Shown here: positions 43,790-54,039 of the stretch, one piece after another
Position numbering within the stretch: the first letter of the stretch is position 1
Layout of the letters: each line of letters starts with the position of its first letter
Assembly (NCBI RefSeq): GCF_002101705.1
Contig: NZ_LQPC01000031.1
Span: 176,642-240,641 of the forward strand
Source of the DNA: Mycolicibacterium iranicum
Lineage (GTDB): Bacteria; Actinomycetota; Actinomycetes; Mycobacteriales; Mycobacteriaceae
DNA length: 64,000 bases
Reading direction: 5' to 3'
The notes under the pieces: generated by a model
Database searches by the model: none
Told to the model about the DNA's origin: nothing
The model's input: the letters and a program-made list of their open reading frames with translations, nothing else
Program-made: the position numbers and the translations under genes

Positions 43790-46387
43790 ATGAGCCGGAT
43801 CAAATTCGCCGGCTGCCTGGTTGCAGCGGGAGCCCTCGTTGTCATCCCCCTCGCGCGACACCGCGCCGCCCGACAGCGGCACGCCGTAACGGAACCGCGC
43901 GGGGCGGGCCCGACGATTCCGGCCTGCACTCCGTCTGACGTTCCAACCGAACGCCCCCTCGCACATCCCACGGTCGCAGCGCACTTCGAGGCGACCGCGC
44001 GCCGCTACCCCGAACGTGTCGCGCTCCGCTTCCCGGACCGGTCGGTCAGCTACGGCGAGTTGCTCGCCGCCGCGCACGCTGCTCGCGATGAGACATCGCT
44101 GCCCGATGACGCATTTCAGGCCGCACTCGTTCGCGGAAACCTGACTCCTGCAACGGTATCGGTCGTCCTCGGACTCTTCGCGCGCGGCACCACACTGGTG
44201 TCCCTAGACGCCGAGATGCCGGCCACCCGCGTCGAGAAGATCGCCGAGATCCTCACCGAACACGGTTACCGCGTGACACCGATCGACGTGGCGCCGGACA
44301 TCGCGCGCATCACGCAGGACCAGCTGACCAGTCTCCCGCCGCTGTGCCTGGGGTTCACCCCCGACGTCGTGACCAGCATCCAATTCACCTCAGGATCCAC
44401 CGGCACACCCAAAGCGGTGCTGCACACCAATGGTCTCTGGCTGGCCGACGCGCAGCTGCTCAACGATCGGTTCGGACTGGGCGACGCACGCAGGGTGGCG
44501 CTGTGCATGCCGATCAGCTTCGCCGGCGGCCTCAACGTCCTTCTCGGATCGCTGATGGGAGGCGCCGAGATCATCGCCGTCGACCCCCGGCAGTACAGCG
44601 CCCGCGAAGCGTTCGACCGCATCCGCGCCACCCGCGCTCAGGTCATCACCTGCACACCGTCGTTCGTGGACTCCCTGCATCACGCAGCGCGCGGAGCCAC
44701 GGCACCGTCGGTCGAGCGCATCGTCACCACCGGTGAGCCGATCCACGCGCGACACGTGAAACTGGCCAGAGATCTGGCGCCCAACGCGATCATCACCAAC
44801 TGGGTCGGATCGACGGAGACGCTCGCCATCGCCAGCCACGACATCGCACCCACCGCCCCGCTTCCCCGAGGCGTCGTCCCAGTGGGAATCCCGGCACCGC
44901 ACAAGACGGTCTACGTCGCCGACACCGGCGCCGTCTCCATCACGTCGCCATACTTGGGCCGCGGCTATCTCGACAGCTCCGCCTCCAGCGCGACGTTCGT
45001 CGACAACGGTGACGGCACGACCACATACTGCGGCGGCGACGTCGGACGGTGGAACGACGACGGATATCTGGTGTTCTCCGGCCGAGCCGACAACACCGTC
45101 AAGATCCGCGGATACCTGGTGGAGCCCGCCGAGATCGAGGCGACGCTCGCCTCCTACGACGATGTGCGCGAAGTCGCCGTCGTCGCGACGCAGAGCACCG
45201 CCGGCACACCCGAGCTCGCGGCATACGTCGCCCCGAGCGCAACAGCACGGACACCCTCGGTGGCCGAGCTACGCATCCGGCTGCACCGGGACCTGCCACC
45301 GTGGATGGTGCCCGCGCACATCGACATCCTCTCCGCGCTACCGCGCGGCGACCGGGGCAAGGTCGACCGGATGGCACTTCCGAGACCCCACCGCATCCCG
45401 TTCCAATCCCCCTGCGGGGCTGACGAATCAGCGGTCGCCGAGCTGTGGGCGCAAGTGCTGCGGGTTGACACGGTGGGGCGGGCGGACAGCTTTTACGCCC
45501 TCGGCGGCGACTCTCTGACGGTGGCTCAGATGCTTGTCGAACTCCGCGAATCGCATGGTGTCGCGCTGCAACCGTCCGATCTGGCGGCCGCCCCCACACT
45601 CGCCGAATTCGCCCAGCGACTCGGGCAGCGCCGGCCCGCCGCCGATCTGCAACCGACCACGGTGGCCTTGCGGCCGATTTCGGCCGACACCACCGACACT
45701 GCGCTGTTCTGCTTCACCGGGGCGGGCGCCTCGGCGTTGTGCTTCGTCCCACTCGCGCAGCGCGTCGGCGCCGACACCGCCGTCTACGCCTTCGAGCCCA
45801 GCGGCCTGAACCAAGGCACACTTCCCGACTGGTCGATTACGCGGGCGGTGCAACGGCACCTCCCAGATCTGCGGCGCATCCAGCCGCGCGGGCCGTACAC
45901 GCTGATCGGCCACTCCCTCGGTGCGCACATCGCGTTGGAGACCGCACGCCAGCTCGAGGCCGGCGGTGAAACCGTCGACCTGGTCGTCATGCTGGACCCG
46001 TGGTTGTCCCCCCGCGTCGCCCGGGAGGTTCCGGGCGCGACCGTCACGTTGCAGACCGACGAGGCCAACGGTTTCAGGACGTGGTGGGAACGGCAGAAGA
46101 CGGTCCCCCTGGCCGGTCTGTTCTTCGGCGACTACAACCGCAAGACCCGCGCGGTGGAGGAAGTCGGGATGATCGCCGGCTACCGGCACCGCCCGCAACC
46201 GTGGAACGGGCGCGCGCTGTTGATCCTGAGCCACCTCAACTCCGACGACCCGAGGCTGTGGCCGAGAATCCTGACCGGCGACGTGCAGTCGATGGTGCTC
46301 GACTGCGATCACCACTCGATGGTGCGCCCACCCCACATCGACGCCGTCGTCGGTGCACTCAATGCGTCTCGCGCTTGTCGTCGGTGA
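43790..46387 (+). CDS. Membrane-anchored adenylation-carrier-thioesterase protein (A-T-TE, no condensation domain)
   Basis: 865 residues. Residues 6-22 (FAGCLVAAGALVVIPLA) are a hydrophobic anchor followed by RHRAARQRH. The adenylation domain (about 65-525) has FTSGSTGTPKAV (about 199), TGEPIHARHVKL, NWVGSTETLA and GRADNTVKIRGYLVEP (about 432). A carrier domain with GGDSLTV (about 572) and a type I thioesterase with GHSLGAH (about 706) and DCDHHSMV (about 840) follow. Core motif A4 reads SFAGG instead of FDxS, so the Asp that holds an alpha-amino group is missing. The start ATG 43790 has GAAGGA upstream. It should load an acid, hold it on the carrier and release or transfer it. It is iron-box controlled; substrate unknown. 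Confidence 0.85.
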   Translation: MSRIKFAGCLVAAGALVVIPLARHRAARQRHAVTEPRGAGPTIPACTPSDVPTERPLAHPTVAAHFEATARRYPERVALRFPDRSVSYGELLAAAHAARDETSLPDDAFQAALVRGNLTPATVSVVLGLFARGTTLVSLDAEMPATRVEKIAEILTEHGYRVTPIDVAPDIARITQDQLTSLPPLCLGFTPDVVTSIQFTSGSTGTPKAVLHTNGLWLADAQLLNDRFGLGDARRVALCMPISFAGGLNVLLGSLMGGAEIIAVDPRQYSAREAFDRIRATRAQVITCTPSFVDSLHHAARGATAPSVERIVTTGEPIHARHVKLARDLAPNAIITNWVGSTETLAIASHDIAPTAPLPRGVVPVGIPAPHKTVYVADTGAVSITSPYLGRGYLDSSASSATFVDNGDGTTTYCGGDVGRWNDDGYLVFSGRADNTVKIRGYLVEPAEIEATLASYDDVREVAVVATQSTAGTPELAAYVAPSATARTPSVAELRIRLHRDLPPWMVPAHIDILSALPRGDRGKVDRMALPRPHRIPFQSPCGADESAVAELWAQVLRVDTVGRADSFYALGGDSLTVAQMLVELRESHGVALQPSDLAAAPTLAEFAQRLGQRRPAADLQPTTVALRPISADTTDTALFCFTGAGASALCFVPLAQRVGADTAVYAFEPSGLNQGTLPDWSITRAVQRHLPDLRRIQPRGPYTLIGHSLGAHIALETARQLEAGGETVDLVVMLDPWLSPRVAREVPGATVTLQTDEANGFRTWWERQKTVPLAGLFFGDYNRKTRAVEEVGMIAGYRHRPQPWNGRALLILSHLNSDDPRLWPRILTGDVQSMVLDCDHHSMVRPPHIDAVVGALNASRACRR

Positions 46388-47201
46388 AGACAGGCGCCCG
46401 CCTGTCCTTCCGCGCGGCGACGGCTTCCTCGAAATTGCTTGTCAGCAAACGGATGTACAGCTGACCCAGGCCTTCGGCCTGCATGTGGGCCTCCAGCGAG
46501 CCGGCATCGAGGCCGCTCCACAAGGTCCGCTTGGTCAGTTCGGTGCCCGGGCGGGAGAACGCGGCAATCCGCTCGGCGAGCCCATAGCACGTCTCCAGCA
46601 GCTCCTCCGGTGGAACGCAGCGCGACACCAGCCCCACCCGCTCGGCCTCGGCAGCATCCACGTCTCGCCCCGTCAACATGATCTCGAAGGCCCGCGACGA
46701 GCCGATCGCCCGCGGCAGCAGATAACTCAGCCCCAGCTCGCTGGCAGTGAGCCCGTTGTTGATGCCGGCCGCCCGGAAATAGGCCTCGTTCGAGGCGACG
46801 CGGATGTCGGCGGCCAGCGCGAGGCACAGGCCGCCGCCGATCGCTGCACCGTTGACCGCGGCGATGACCGGCTGGTGCATCTTGCGTAACGCCAGGATGA
46901 CATCGTCGAGCACCTCCATCGAACGCAGCCCGAAGGTGGGACGGGTGAGCCCGTCCACGTGCGGCACCGCACCCGCCGATTTGTGGTCGGCGCCCGACGA
47001 GAAACCGGCACCCGCGCCCGTGAGGATCACCACGCGAACGTCATTGTCGCAGGTCAGCTCATCGAGGGCCGCCTTCAAAGGCACCATGACGTCGAATGCC
47101 ATGGAGTTCATCCGCTCGGGCCGATTCAGCGTCACCAGGGCGACGTGGGGTCGCGGTCGTTCGACGAGGACGAATCCCGTGGCTTCGGTCACGGGATGCA
47201 C
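46359..47201 (-). CDS. echA12: Enoyl-CoA hydratase/isomerase family protein
   Basis: 280 residues, crotonase fold. It has the oxyanion-hole segments LTGAGAGFSSGADHKS (about 60) and AAVNGAAIGGGLCLALAADIRVAS (about 115-138), then SELGLSYLLPRAIGSSRAFEIMLTGRDVDAAEAERVGLVS. By synteny with Rv1472 it is EchA12. It probably hydrates 2-enoyl-CoAs in fatty-acid breakdown, but crotonases vary in reaction. The start may be GTG 47201 or GTG 47192. Its end overlaps the convergent A-T-TE gene by 29 bp. It marks the right border of the accessory block. Confidence 0.9.
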   Translation of the reverse strand: MHPVTEATGFVLVERPRPHVALVTLNRPERMNSMAFDVMVPLKAALDELTCDNDVRVVILTGAGAGFSSGADHKSAGAVPHVDGLTRPTFGLRSMEVLDDVILALRKMHQPVIAAVNGAAIGGGLCLALAADIRVASNEAYFRAAGINNGLTASELGLSYLLPRAIGSSRAFEIMLTGRDVDAAEAERVGLVSRCVPPEELLETCYGLAERIAAFSRPGTELTKRTLWSGLDAGSLEAHMQAEGLGQLYIRLLTSNFEEAVAARKDRRAPVFTDDKRETH

Positions 47202-47210
47202 GTTAGCGGG

Positions 47211-47573
47211 TCAGCTCTGCCCGTTGTCCTGGGCCGCGATCGCGGCGTCGATGTCGAAGTCCTTGACCTGCTGGATGAGGTCTTCAAGGGCCGCGGCCGG
47301 AAGCGCACCTGCCTGGTTGAACACCAGCTTGCCCTTCTTGAAGGCCATCAGTGTGGGGATGGACCGGATGTCGGCGGCGGCAGCGAGCTGCTGTTCGGCC
47401 TCGGTGTCCACCTTGGCGTACACGATGTCGGGATGTTTCTCCGACGAGGCCGAGAAGGTCGGCGCGAAGGCCCGACACGGCGCGCACCACGACGCCCAGA
47501 AATCCACCAGAACGATGTCGTTGCCGTTGATGGTGTCGTTGAACTCTTGCGCGGTGATGTCTCGAGTAGCCAC
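47211..47573 (-). CDS. Thioredoxin
   Basis: 120 residues, thioredoxin fold with active site WASWCAPCRAFAPTF (about residues 29-43), so CAPC instead of the usual CGPC, and the cis-Pro segment RSIPTLMAFKKGKLV. It matches the M. tuberculosis thioredoxin encoded at Rv1471 (TrxB1) in position and sequence style. It starts at GTG 47573 and is followed 9 bp later by echA12. It reduces protein disulfides in the cytoplasm; the CAPC active site would be expected to shift the redox potential slightly. Confidence 0.93.
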   Translation of the reverse strand: MATRDITAQEFNDTINGNDIVLVDFWASWCAPCRAFAPTFSASSEKHPDIVYAKVDTEAEQQLAAAADIRSIPTLMAFKKGKLVFNQAGALPAAALEDLIQQVKDFDIDAAIAAQDNGQS

Positions 47574-47611
47574 GTGAACCTCAACGTTTCTTCCGGCTGT
47601 GATGTTCCTTT

Positions 47612-47851
47612 CTACAGAGAGTAGGCCTTCACCCAGTCGACCTTCATCTGCGCCTCGAACGGCTTCGACGGATCAGGGTCGCCGTTCCATGGGTTGCCGA
47701 CGGCCACGTTCAGGATGAGGTAGTGCTCCCAGGCGCCGGAGAACGGCGTCCAGTTGCCGCCCAGCGCCTCGTACTGCGCCTTGGTGATCCGGCCGACCTC
47801 GATACCGTCGACGTGCCAGACGATCTTGTCGGCGTGCCAGTCGTTCCGCCG
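47612..47851 (-). pseudogene. C-terminal remnant of a family 16 glycoside hydrolase
   Basis: Only about 79 codons remain, open from just after an in-frame TAA (47852-47854) to TAG at 47612. The translation RNDWHADKIVWHVDGIEV, ALGGNWTPFSGAWEHYLILNVAVGNPW and KVDWVKAYSL is the C-terminal part of GH16 beta-glucanase-like enzymes. The catalytic ExDxE segment and everything N-terminal are missing, and no start codon with a ribosome site is visible. It is a decayed or deletion-derived fragment. Confidence 0.8.
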
Positions 47852-48159
47852 TTAGAGATCGACTTATTCAAGGCGGCCAAATTGCGTCGAAATGATCGGG
47901 CGACGTTGAGCGACGGAACGCCGCTGCGCGAACAGAATTGGCCAGCAACGCCTTCGTCCGTCTCGGCCACCAGAAGACCTCCTCGAGCAAGGCCACGAGG
48001 TACACCGCCGCGTCGTTCCGGCCAACCAGGAGCCAAAGTCGAGCCAGGCGAGGACCCCCGCGCCCAGGCCGACAGCGCCGCCCAGGATGAGGGGCGCAGA
48101 ACCGGCCCGTGACGCCAAGCAGACGCGGGGTCCGTCACATCTCGATGGTCCCGCCGGCC
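47852..48159. other. Degenerate intergenic stretch with gene fragments
   Basis: 308 bp with no convincing intact gene. On the minus strand different frames give short protein-like pieces: a hydrophobic LILGGAVGLGAGVLAWLDFGSWLAG (around 48030-48100) and, in another frame, LVALLEEVFWWPRRTKALLANS (around 47920-47990). This suggests a frameshifted small membrane protein gene or two fused fragments. It adjoins the GH16 remnant and is probably a rearrangement scar. Confidence 0.5.
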
Positions 48160-48936
48160 TCAGATCGCCTGCTGCGTGGGCAGGATGGTGATCTCGGTGA
48201 GATTGACGTGGCGCGGCAGTGCGGCGGTGAAAGCCACGGTCTCGGCGACATCGGCGGCGCTGAGGACGTCGATGTTCTCGATCAGATCGGCCATCAGCTT
48301 GCTTGCGTCCGGATCGGTGACATGGTCCGGCAGCTCAGTGTCGACCATGCCCGGTTCGATCGTCGAGACGCGCACCATCTTTTGTCCGAGTTCGACGCGC
48401 AGCAGCCGGGTCAGCTGACTGAGATACGCCTTGGTGCCGGAGTAGACGGAGAATTTCTCCAGCACCCGTGTCGCCGCGATCGACGATGTGGTCATCAGAT
48501 CGGCGGGCCGCCCCGCGTCTGCATTCTCGATCAAATGCGGGACGAAGGCCGCGATGGTGTTCATCACGCCGGTGATGTTGAGGTCGATCTGGCGTTGCCA
48601 GTCGTCGACCTTGAGGTCATCGATGGCGGAGATGAGTTGCACGCCTGCGTTGGCGAACACCAGATCCGCCTGCCCCCATTCGGCTGCCACGCGCCCGGCC
48701 GCGCGTGACACCGATTCACGGTCGGTGACATCGACGGGCACCGCCAACGCGGCGCCGCCGGCCGAAGAGATGCGCCGTGCCAGTTCATCGAGCCGATCCT
48801 GACGACGTGCGATCAACGCGACGCGGGCGCCTAGGGCGGCGAGCCGCTGCGCGGTGGCCTCGCCTATTCCGCTCGATGCGCCGGTCACGACGGCGGTACG
48901 TCCCGTCAGCGGCGCGCCTGTGATGAGCTGTGACAT
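48160..48936 (-). CDS. Short-chain dehydrogenase/reductase
   Basis: 258 residues of the classical SDR type: TGASSGIGEATAQRLA (about 17-32), VFANAGVQL (NAG), catalytic SIAA and YSGTKAYLSQL (Tyr-x3-Lys). It starts with ATG at 48936 behind GGAAAG. It is divergent from an XRE-family regulator (156 bp between starts), an arrangement that often means the regulator controls the dehydrogenase. The substrate is not predictable. The pair replaces ctpD/PE_PGRS of the M. tuberculosis order. Confidence 0.9.
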   Translation of the reverse strand: MSQLITGAPLTGRTAVVTGASSGIGEATAQRLAALGARVALIARRQDRLDELARRISSAGGAALAVPVDVTDRESVSRAAGRVAAEWGQADLVFANAGVQLISAIDDLKVDDWQRQIDLNITGVMNTIAAFVPHLIENADAGRPADLMTTSSIAATRVLEKFSVYSGTKAYLSQLTRLLRVELGQKMVRVSTIEPGMVDTELPDHVTDPDASKLMADLIENIDVLSAADVAETVAFTAALPRHVNLTEITILPTQQAI

Positions 48937-49092
48937 GTTCGCTTTCCTTTCCGGGGTGGTGTCAGGTGGTGCAGTCCAAACAACCACCGAAATCCCGTCC
49001 CCGACGCGCCCGAGCGGGCCCAGTCGATCCCGGGACAAACTGGGCCACCCTCGGCCGTGCCACACCGGGTGGAGCACGACACACTGGGTGTC

Positions 49093-49983
49093 GTGGAAAG
49101 GAACCGCTCCGAGCTCGCCGACTTCCTCGGGACCCGCCGCGCCAGACTGTCGCCAGCCGATGTCGGCCTCGACGACGTCGACCGGCGGAGGGTGCCGGGC
49201 CTTCGTCGGGAAGAGCTGGCCCAACTCGCGGGCGTCAGTGTCGATTACTACACGCGACTCGAACAGGGACGCAGCCGCAGCGCATCCGTCGAGGTACTCG
49301 ATGCTCTTGCGACGGCGCTGCAGCTTGACGACGCGGAACGCGAACACCTTCATCAGCTCGGTAGACCGCGACCGGCGCGGCGGACCGGCCGACCGCGCCC
49401 GCAGCGCGTGCTTCCGGAAACGCTGGAACTTCTTGAGCGGCTGGACCTCGTCTTCTCACCGGCGTTCATCCTCGGTCGGCGACTCGACGTCCTCGCCCAC
49501 AACAGACTTGCCGGTGCACTGATCGCCGAGTTCCGCAGCATGCCTGCGGCACAACGTAATCAGGCTCGATTCGTCTTCCTCGAACCCCACGCCCGCGAGC
49601 TTTACGCGGACTGGCGGCAGGTGGCTGTAGACACTGTCGGCATGCTGCGCCATGAAGCCGGGCGCCATCCCGACGATCCGAAACTCTCCACGTTGGTCGG
49701 GGAGCTGTCGATCCACAGCGACGAGTTCCGCACCTGGTGGTCCCGACACGACGTGCAACGTAGAACGACCGGCACGAAGAGCTACCACCATCCCGTCGTC
49801 GGCGACGTGACGGTGACGTATCAGGCGCTTCATCCCGGTGGCGATGAAGACCAGTCCGTGATCGTTTACACGGCCGAGGCCGGGTCGTCCTCGGACACCG
49901 CGCTGCGCCTACTGGCGAACTGGCATCAGGACCGAACGCACGAATCCGTCGACGGACCGAGCGCTGAGTCCGCTAGACGGTGA
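49093..49983 (+). CDS. XRE-family transcriptional regulator with MmyB-like C-terminal domain
   Basis: About 296 residues. The N-terminal HTH reads RRVPGLRREELAQLAGVSVDYYTRLEQGRSRSAS (about 30-65), followed by the MmyB-type ligand-binding domain (about 100-290) with NRLAGALIAEFRSMP, RFVFLEPHARELYADW and the C-terminal DEDQSVIVYTAEAGSSS segment. I use the GTG at 49093 rather than the earlier open frame, because the family begins just before RSELADFLGTRRARL. It probably regulates the divergent SDR gene. Its end overlaps sufT by 11 bp. Confidence 0.88.
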   Translation: MERNRSELADFLGTRRARLSPADVGLDDVDRRRVPGLRREELAQLAGVSVDYYTRLEQGRSRSASVEVLDALATALQLDDAEREHLHQLGRPRPARRTGRPRPQRVLPETLELLERLDLVFSPAFILGRRLDVLAHNRLAGALIAEFRSMPAAQRNQARFVFLEPHARELYADWRQVAVDTVGMLRHEAGRHPDDPKLSTLVGELSIHSDEFRTWWSRHDVQRRTTGTKSYHHPVVGDVTVTYQALHPGGDEDQSVIVYTAEAGSSSDTALRLLANWHQDRTHESVDGPSAESARR

Positions 49984-50356
49984 AGCCGAGCGCCCTCAGC
50001 TGCTCGCGACCGTCATCGGTGATCTTGTCCGGGCCCCACGGCGGGTTCCACACCCAGTTGATCTTGATCTCGTTCACCAGGCCGGCGCCGACCAGCGCGG
50101 TGCGGGACTGATCCTCGATGACGTCGGTCAGCGGACACGCGGCCGACGTCAGCGTCATGTCGATCAGCGCCACCGGTCCGGCATCGCTGTTCTCCAGGTT
50201 GATTCCGTACACGAGCCCCAGATCGACGACGTTGATCCCCAACTCGGGGTCGACGACGTCGCGCATGGCCTCCTCGAGGTCCGCCAAGAGCTCGTCATTG
50301 GGCTCGACCAATTCCCCGCTCGCTTCGCTCGTGCCCGCCGGTGCGGTATCACTCAT
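49973..50356 (-). CDS. sufT: SufT-type iron-sulfur cluster assembly protein (DUF59)
   Basis: 127 residues. The MIP18/DUF59 core DLEEAMRDVVDPELGINVVDLGLVYGI leads to TSAACPLTDVIEDQ, with the conserved Cys, and the C-terminal WNPPWGPDKITDDGREQLRALGF. It acts in maturation or delivery of Fe-S clusters. It is the last gene of the suf operon (Rv1466 position); the ATG at 50356 overlaps the sufU stop by one base. Confidence 0.93.
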   Translation of the reverse strand: MSDTAPAGTSEASGELVEPNDELLADLEEAMRDVVDPELGINVVDLGLVYGINLENSDAGPVALIDMTLTSAACPLTDVIEDQSRTALVGAGLVNEIKINWVWNPPWGPDKITDDGREQLRALGFTV

Positions 50357-50816
50357 CAGCTCTCCTCAGAATTCTCGGGCCCGTGGGCCTCCGCCAATGC
50401 CGCTTTGAAGGCTGTCCAGCCCAGCAGCGCGCACTTCACCCGTGCCGGGTATTTCGCCACCCCGGCGAACGCGATTCCGTCGCCCAGGACATCTTCGTCA
50501 CCGTCGACCTTGCCCCGCGACGACACCATCTCGGAGAACGCCGCCACGGTCTTGAGCGCATCCCCCACCGTCAGTCCGATCACCTGATCGGTCAGCACCG
50601 ACGTCGAAGCCTGGCTGATCGAGCAGCCCTGGCCGTCGTAGGAGATGTCGGTGACCGTTTCACCGTCCTCCGACAGCGCCACCCGCAGTGTCACCTCGTC
50701 ACCGCACGTCGGGTTGACGTGATGCACCTCGGCGGCGAACGGCTCCCGCAGGCCGCGGTGATGCGGATGCTTGTAGTGATCCAGGATCACTTCCTGGTAG
50801 ATCTGCTCCAGCCGCA

Positions 50817-50817
<1 letters not shown>
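50356..50817 (-). CDS. sufU: SufU zinc-containing sulfurtransferase
   Basis: 153 residues from GTG 50817, which overlaps the sufS stop (TAGTG). Zn/sulfur-acceptor cysteines are visible in NPTCGDEVTL, GQGCSISQAS and ARVKCALLGW, the SufU/IscU pattern with the SufU-specific insert. It accepts persulfide sulfur from SufS and passes it to SufBCD. The open frame continues upstream inside sufS, but that part is out-of-frame shadow. Confidence 0.94.
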
Positions 50818-52851
<2,034 letters not shown>

Positions 52852-52852
52852 G

Positions 52853-54037
52853 TCAGTTCGCACTCGCTTCGGTGATTGCTAGTTCTTTTTCGATGGCTTC
52901 GGTCAGGCGCTCGCGCACGGCGGGGACGGCGATCTTGGCGATGATCTCGTTGAAGAAGCCGCGCACCACCAACCGGCGGGCCTGATCCTCGGGAATGCCG
53001 CGGGCCCGGAGATAGAACAACTGCTCGTCGTCGAAACGTCCTGTGGCACTGGCATGCCCGGCGCCGACGATCTCACCGGTCTCGATCTCCAGGTTCGGAA
53101 CCGAGTCGGCGCGGGCGCCGTCGGTGAGCACCAGGTTGCGGTTGACCTCGAAGGTGTCGGTGCCGGTCGCCTCGGCGCGGATCAGCACGTCGCCGACCCA
53201 CACCGTGTGGGCGTCAGGCTTGGTGGATTCCGGATCGCCCTGCAACGCTCCCTTGTAGAGGACGTCGGACTTGCAGTTCGGCTGCGAGTGATCGACAAGC
53301 AGGCGCGCCTCGAAGTGCTGGCCGGCGTCGGCGAAGTAGGTGCCCAGCATCTGGGCATCCCCGCCCGGCGCGTCATAGCGCACGGTGGCTGTCGTGCGGA
53401 CGACATCGCCGCCGAGCGTGACGTTGACGTGCGTGAGTACCGCATCCTTGCCCAGCCGCGCGTGATGCGAGCTGACATGCACGGTGTCGTCAGCCCAGTC
53501 GGCGATCCAGATGACGCCGACCCCGGCGGAGTCTCCGACCACGATCTCGACGTTGTCGGCGAGGATCCCGCTGCCGCGCAGATCCACCACGACGGTCGCG
53601 CGGGACAGCTCCTCGACACGGATCTGCAGGTGCCCGTAGGCGACCTGCCCCTCCCCGGGTCCGGCGACGGTGATCTCGATCGGCTCGGCCACCTCGGTGT
53701 CGCGCGCGACGGTCACGATGGTCGCCGAGTCGAACGACGAAAATGCCTGCGCCGCCACACGATCGGATGGCACACCAGCCTGGCCGAGGCGCTCGTCGTC
53801 GCGCTGGACGGTTTCCACCGTCACGCCGGGAGGTTCTGCGACGGTGACCTTGGCGCGACCGGTCGCGACCGCCGATCCGTCGTGCAGTACGCGCAGCCGC
53901 TTGAGCGGAGTGAAGCGCCAGATCTCGTCACGGCCGCCGGGAACCTCGAAGGCGTTCACGTCGAACGACGAGAAAAGTTCACCCTTGTTGACGGCAGAGA
54001 GGGCCGAGCCCTCGACTGCCTGAGTCAGATTGCCCAT
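52853..54037 (-). CDS. sufD: SufD component of the Fe-S scaffold
   Basis: 394 residues with the SufBD beta-helix core and C-terminal GEIVGAGHASATGRFDDEQLFYLRARGIPEDQARRLVVRGFFNEI, the SufD version of the family's closing segment. It starts with ATG at 54037, 2 bp after the sufB stop. It pairs with SufB and SufC in the assembly complex. The much longer open frame upstream lies inside sufB and is ignored. Confidence 0.95.
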   Translation of the reverse strand: MGNLTQAVEGSALSAVNKGELFSSFDVNAFEVPGGRDEIWRFTPLKRLRVLHDGSAVATGRAKVTVAEPPGVTVETVQRDDERLGQAGVPSDRVAAQAFSSFDSATIVTVARDTEVAEPIEITVAGPGEGQVAYGHLQIRVEELSRATVVVDLRGSGILADNVEIVVGDSAGVGVIWIADWADDTVHVSSHHARLGKDAVLTHVNVTLGGDVVRTTATVRYDAPGGDAQMLGTYFADAGQHFEARLLVDHSQPNCKSDVLYKGALQGDPESTKPDAHTVWVGDVLIRAEATGTDTFEVNRNLVLTDGARADSVPNLEIETGEIVGAGHASATGRFDDEQLFYLRARGIPEDQARRLVVRGFFNEIIAKIAVPAVRERLTEAIEKELAITEASAN

Positions 54038-54039
54038 TA

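Noticed and set aside
21966..46387. Mycobactin/carboxymycobactin locus
   Set aside because: IdeR boxes suggested it, but there are no condensation domains, no salicylate-activating MbtA/MbtB pattern, no lysine hydroxylase and no IrtAB; the PKS is of the Mas type.
21966..46387. Glycopeptidolipid locus
   Set aside because: GT1, PapA, FAAL and MmpL fit, but the large multimodular peptide synthetases and methyltransferases that define it are missing.
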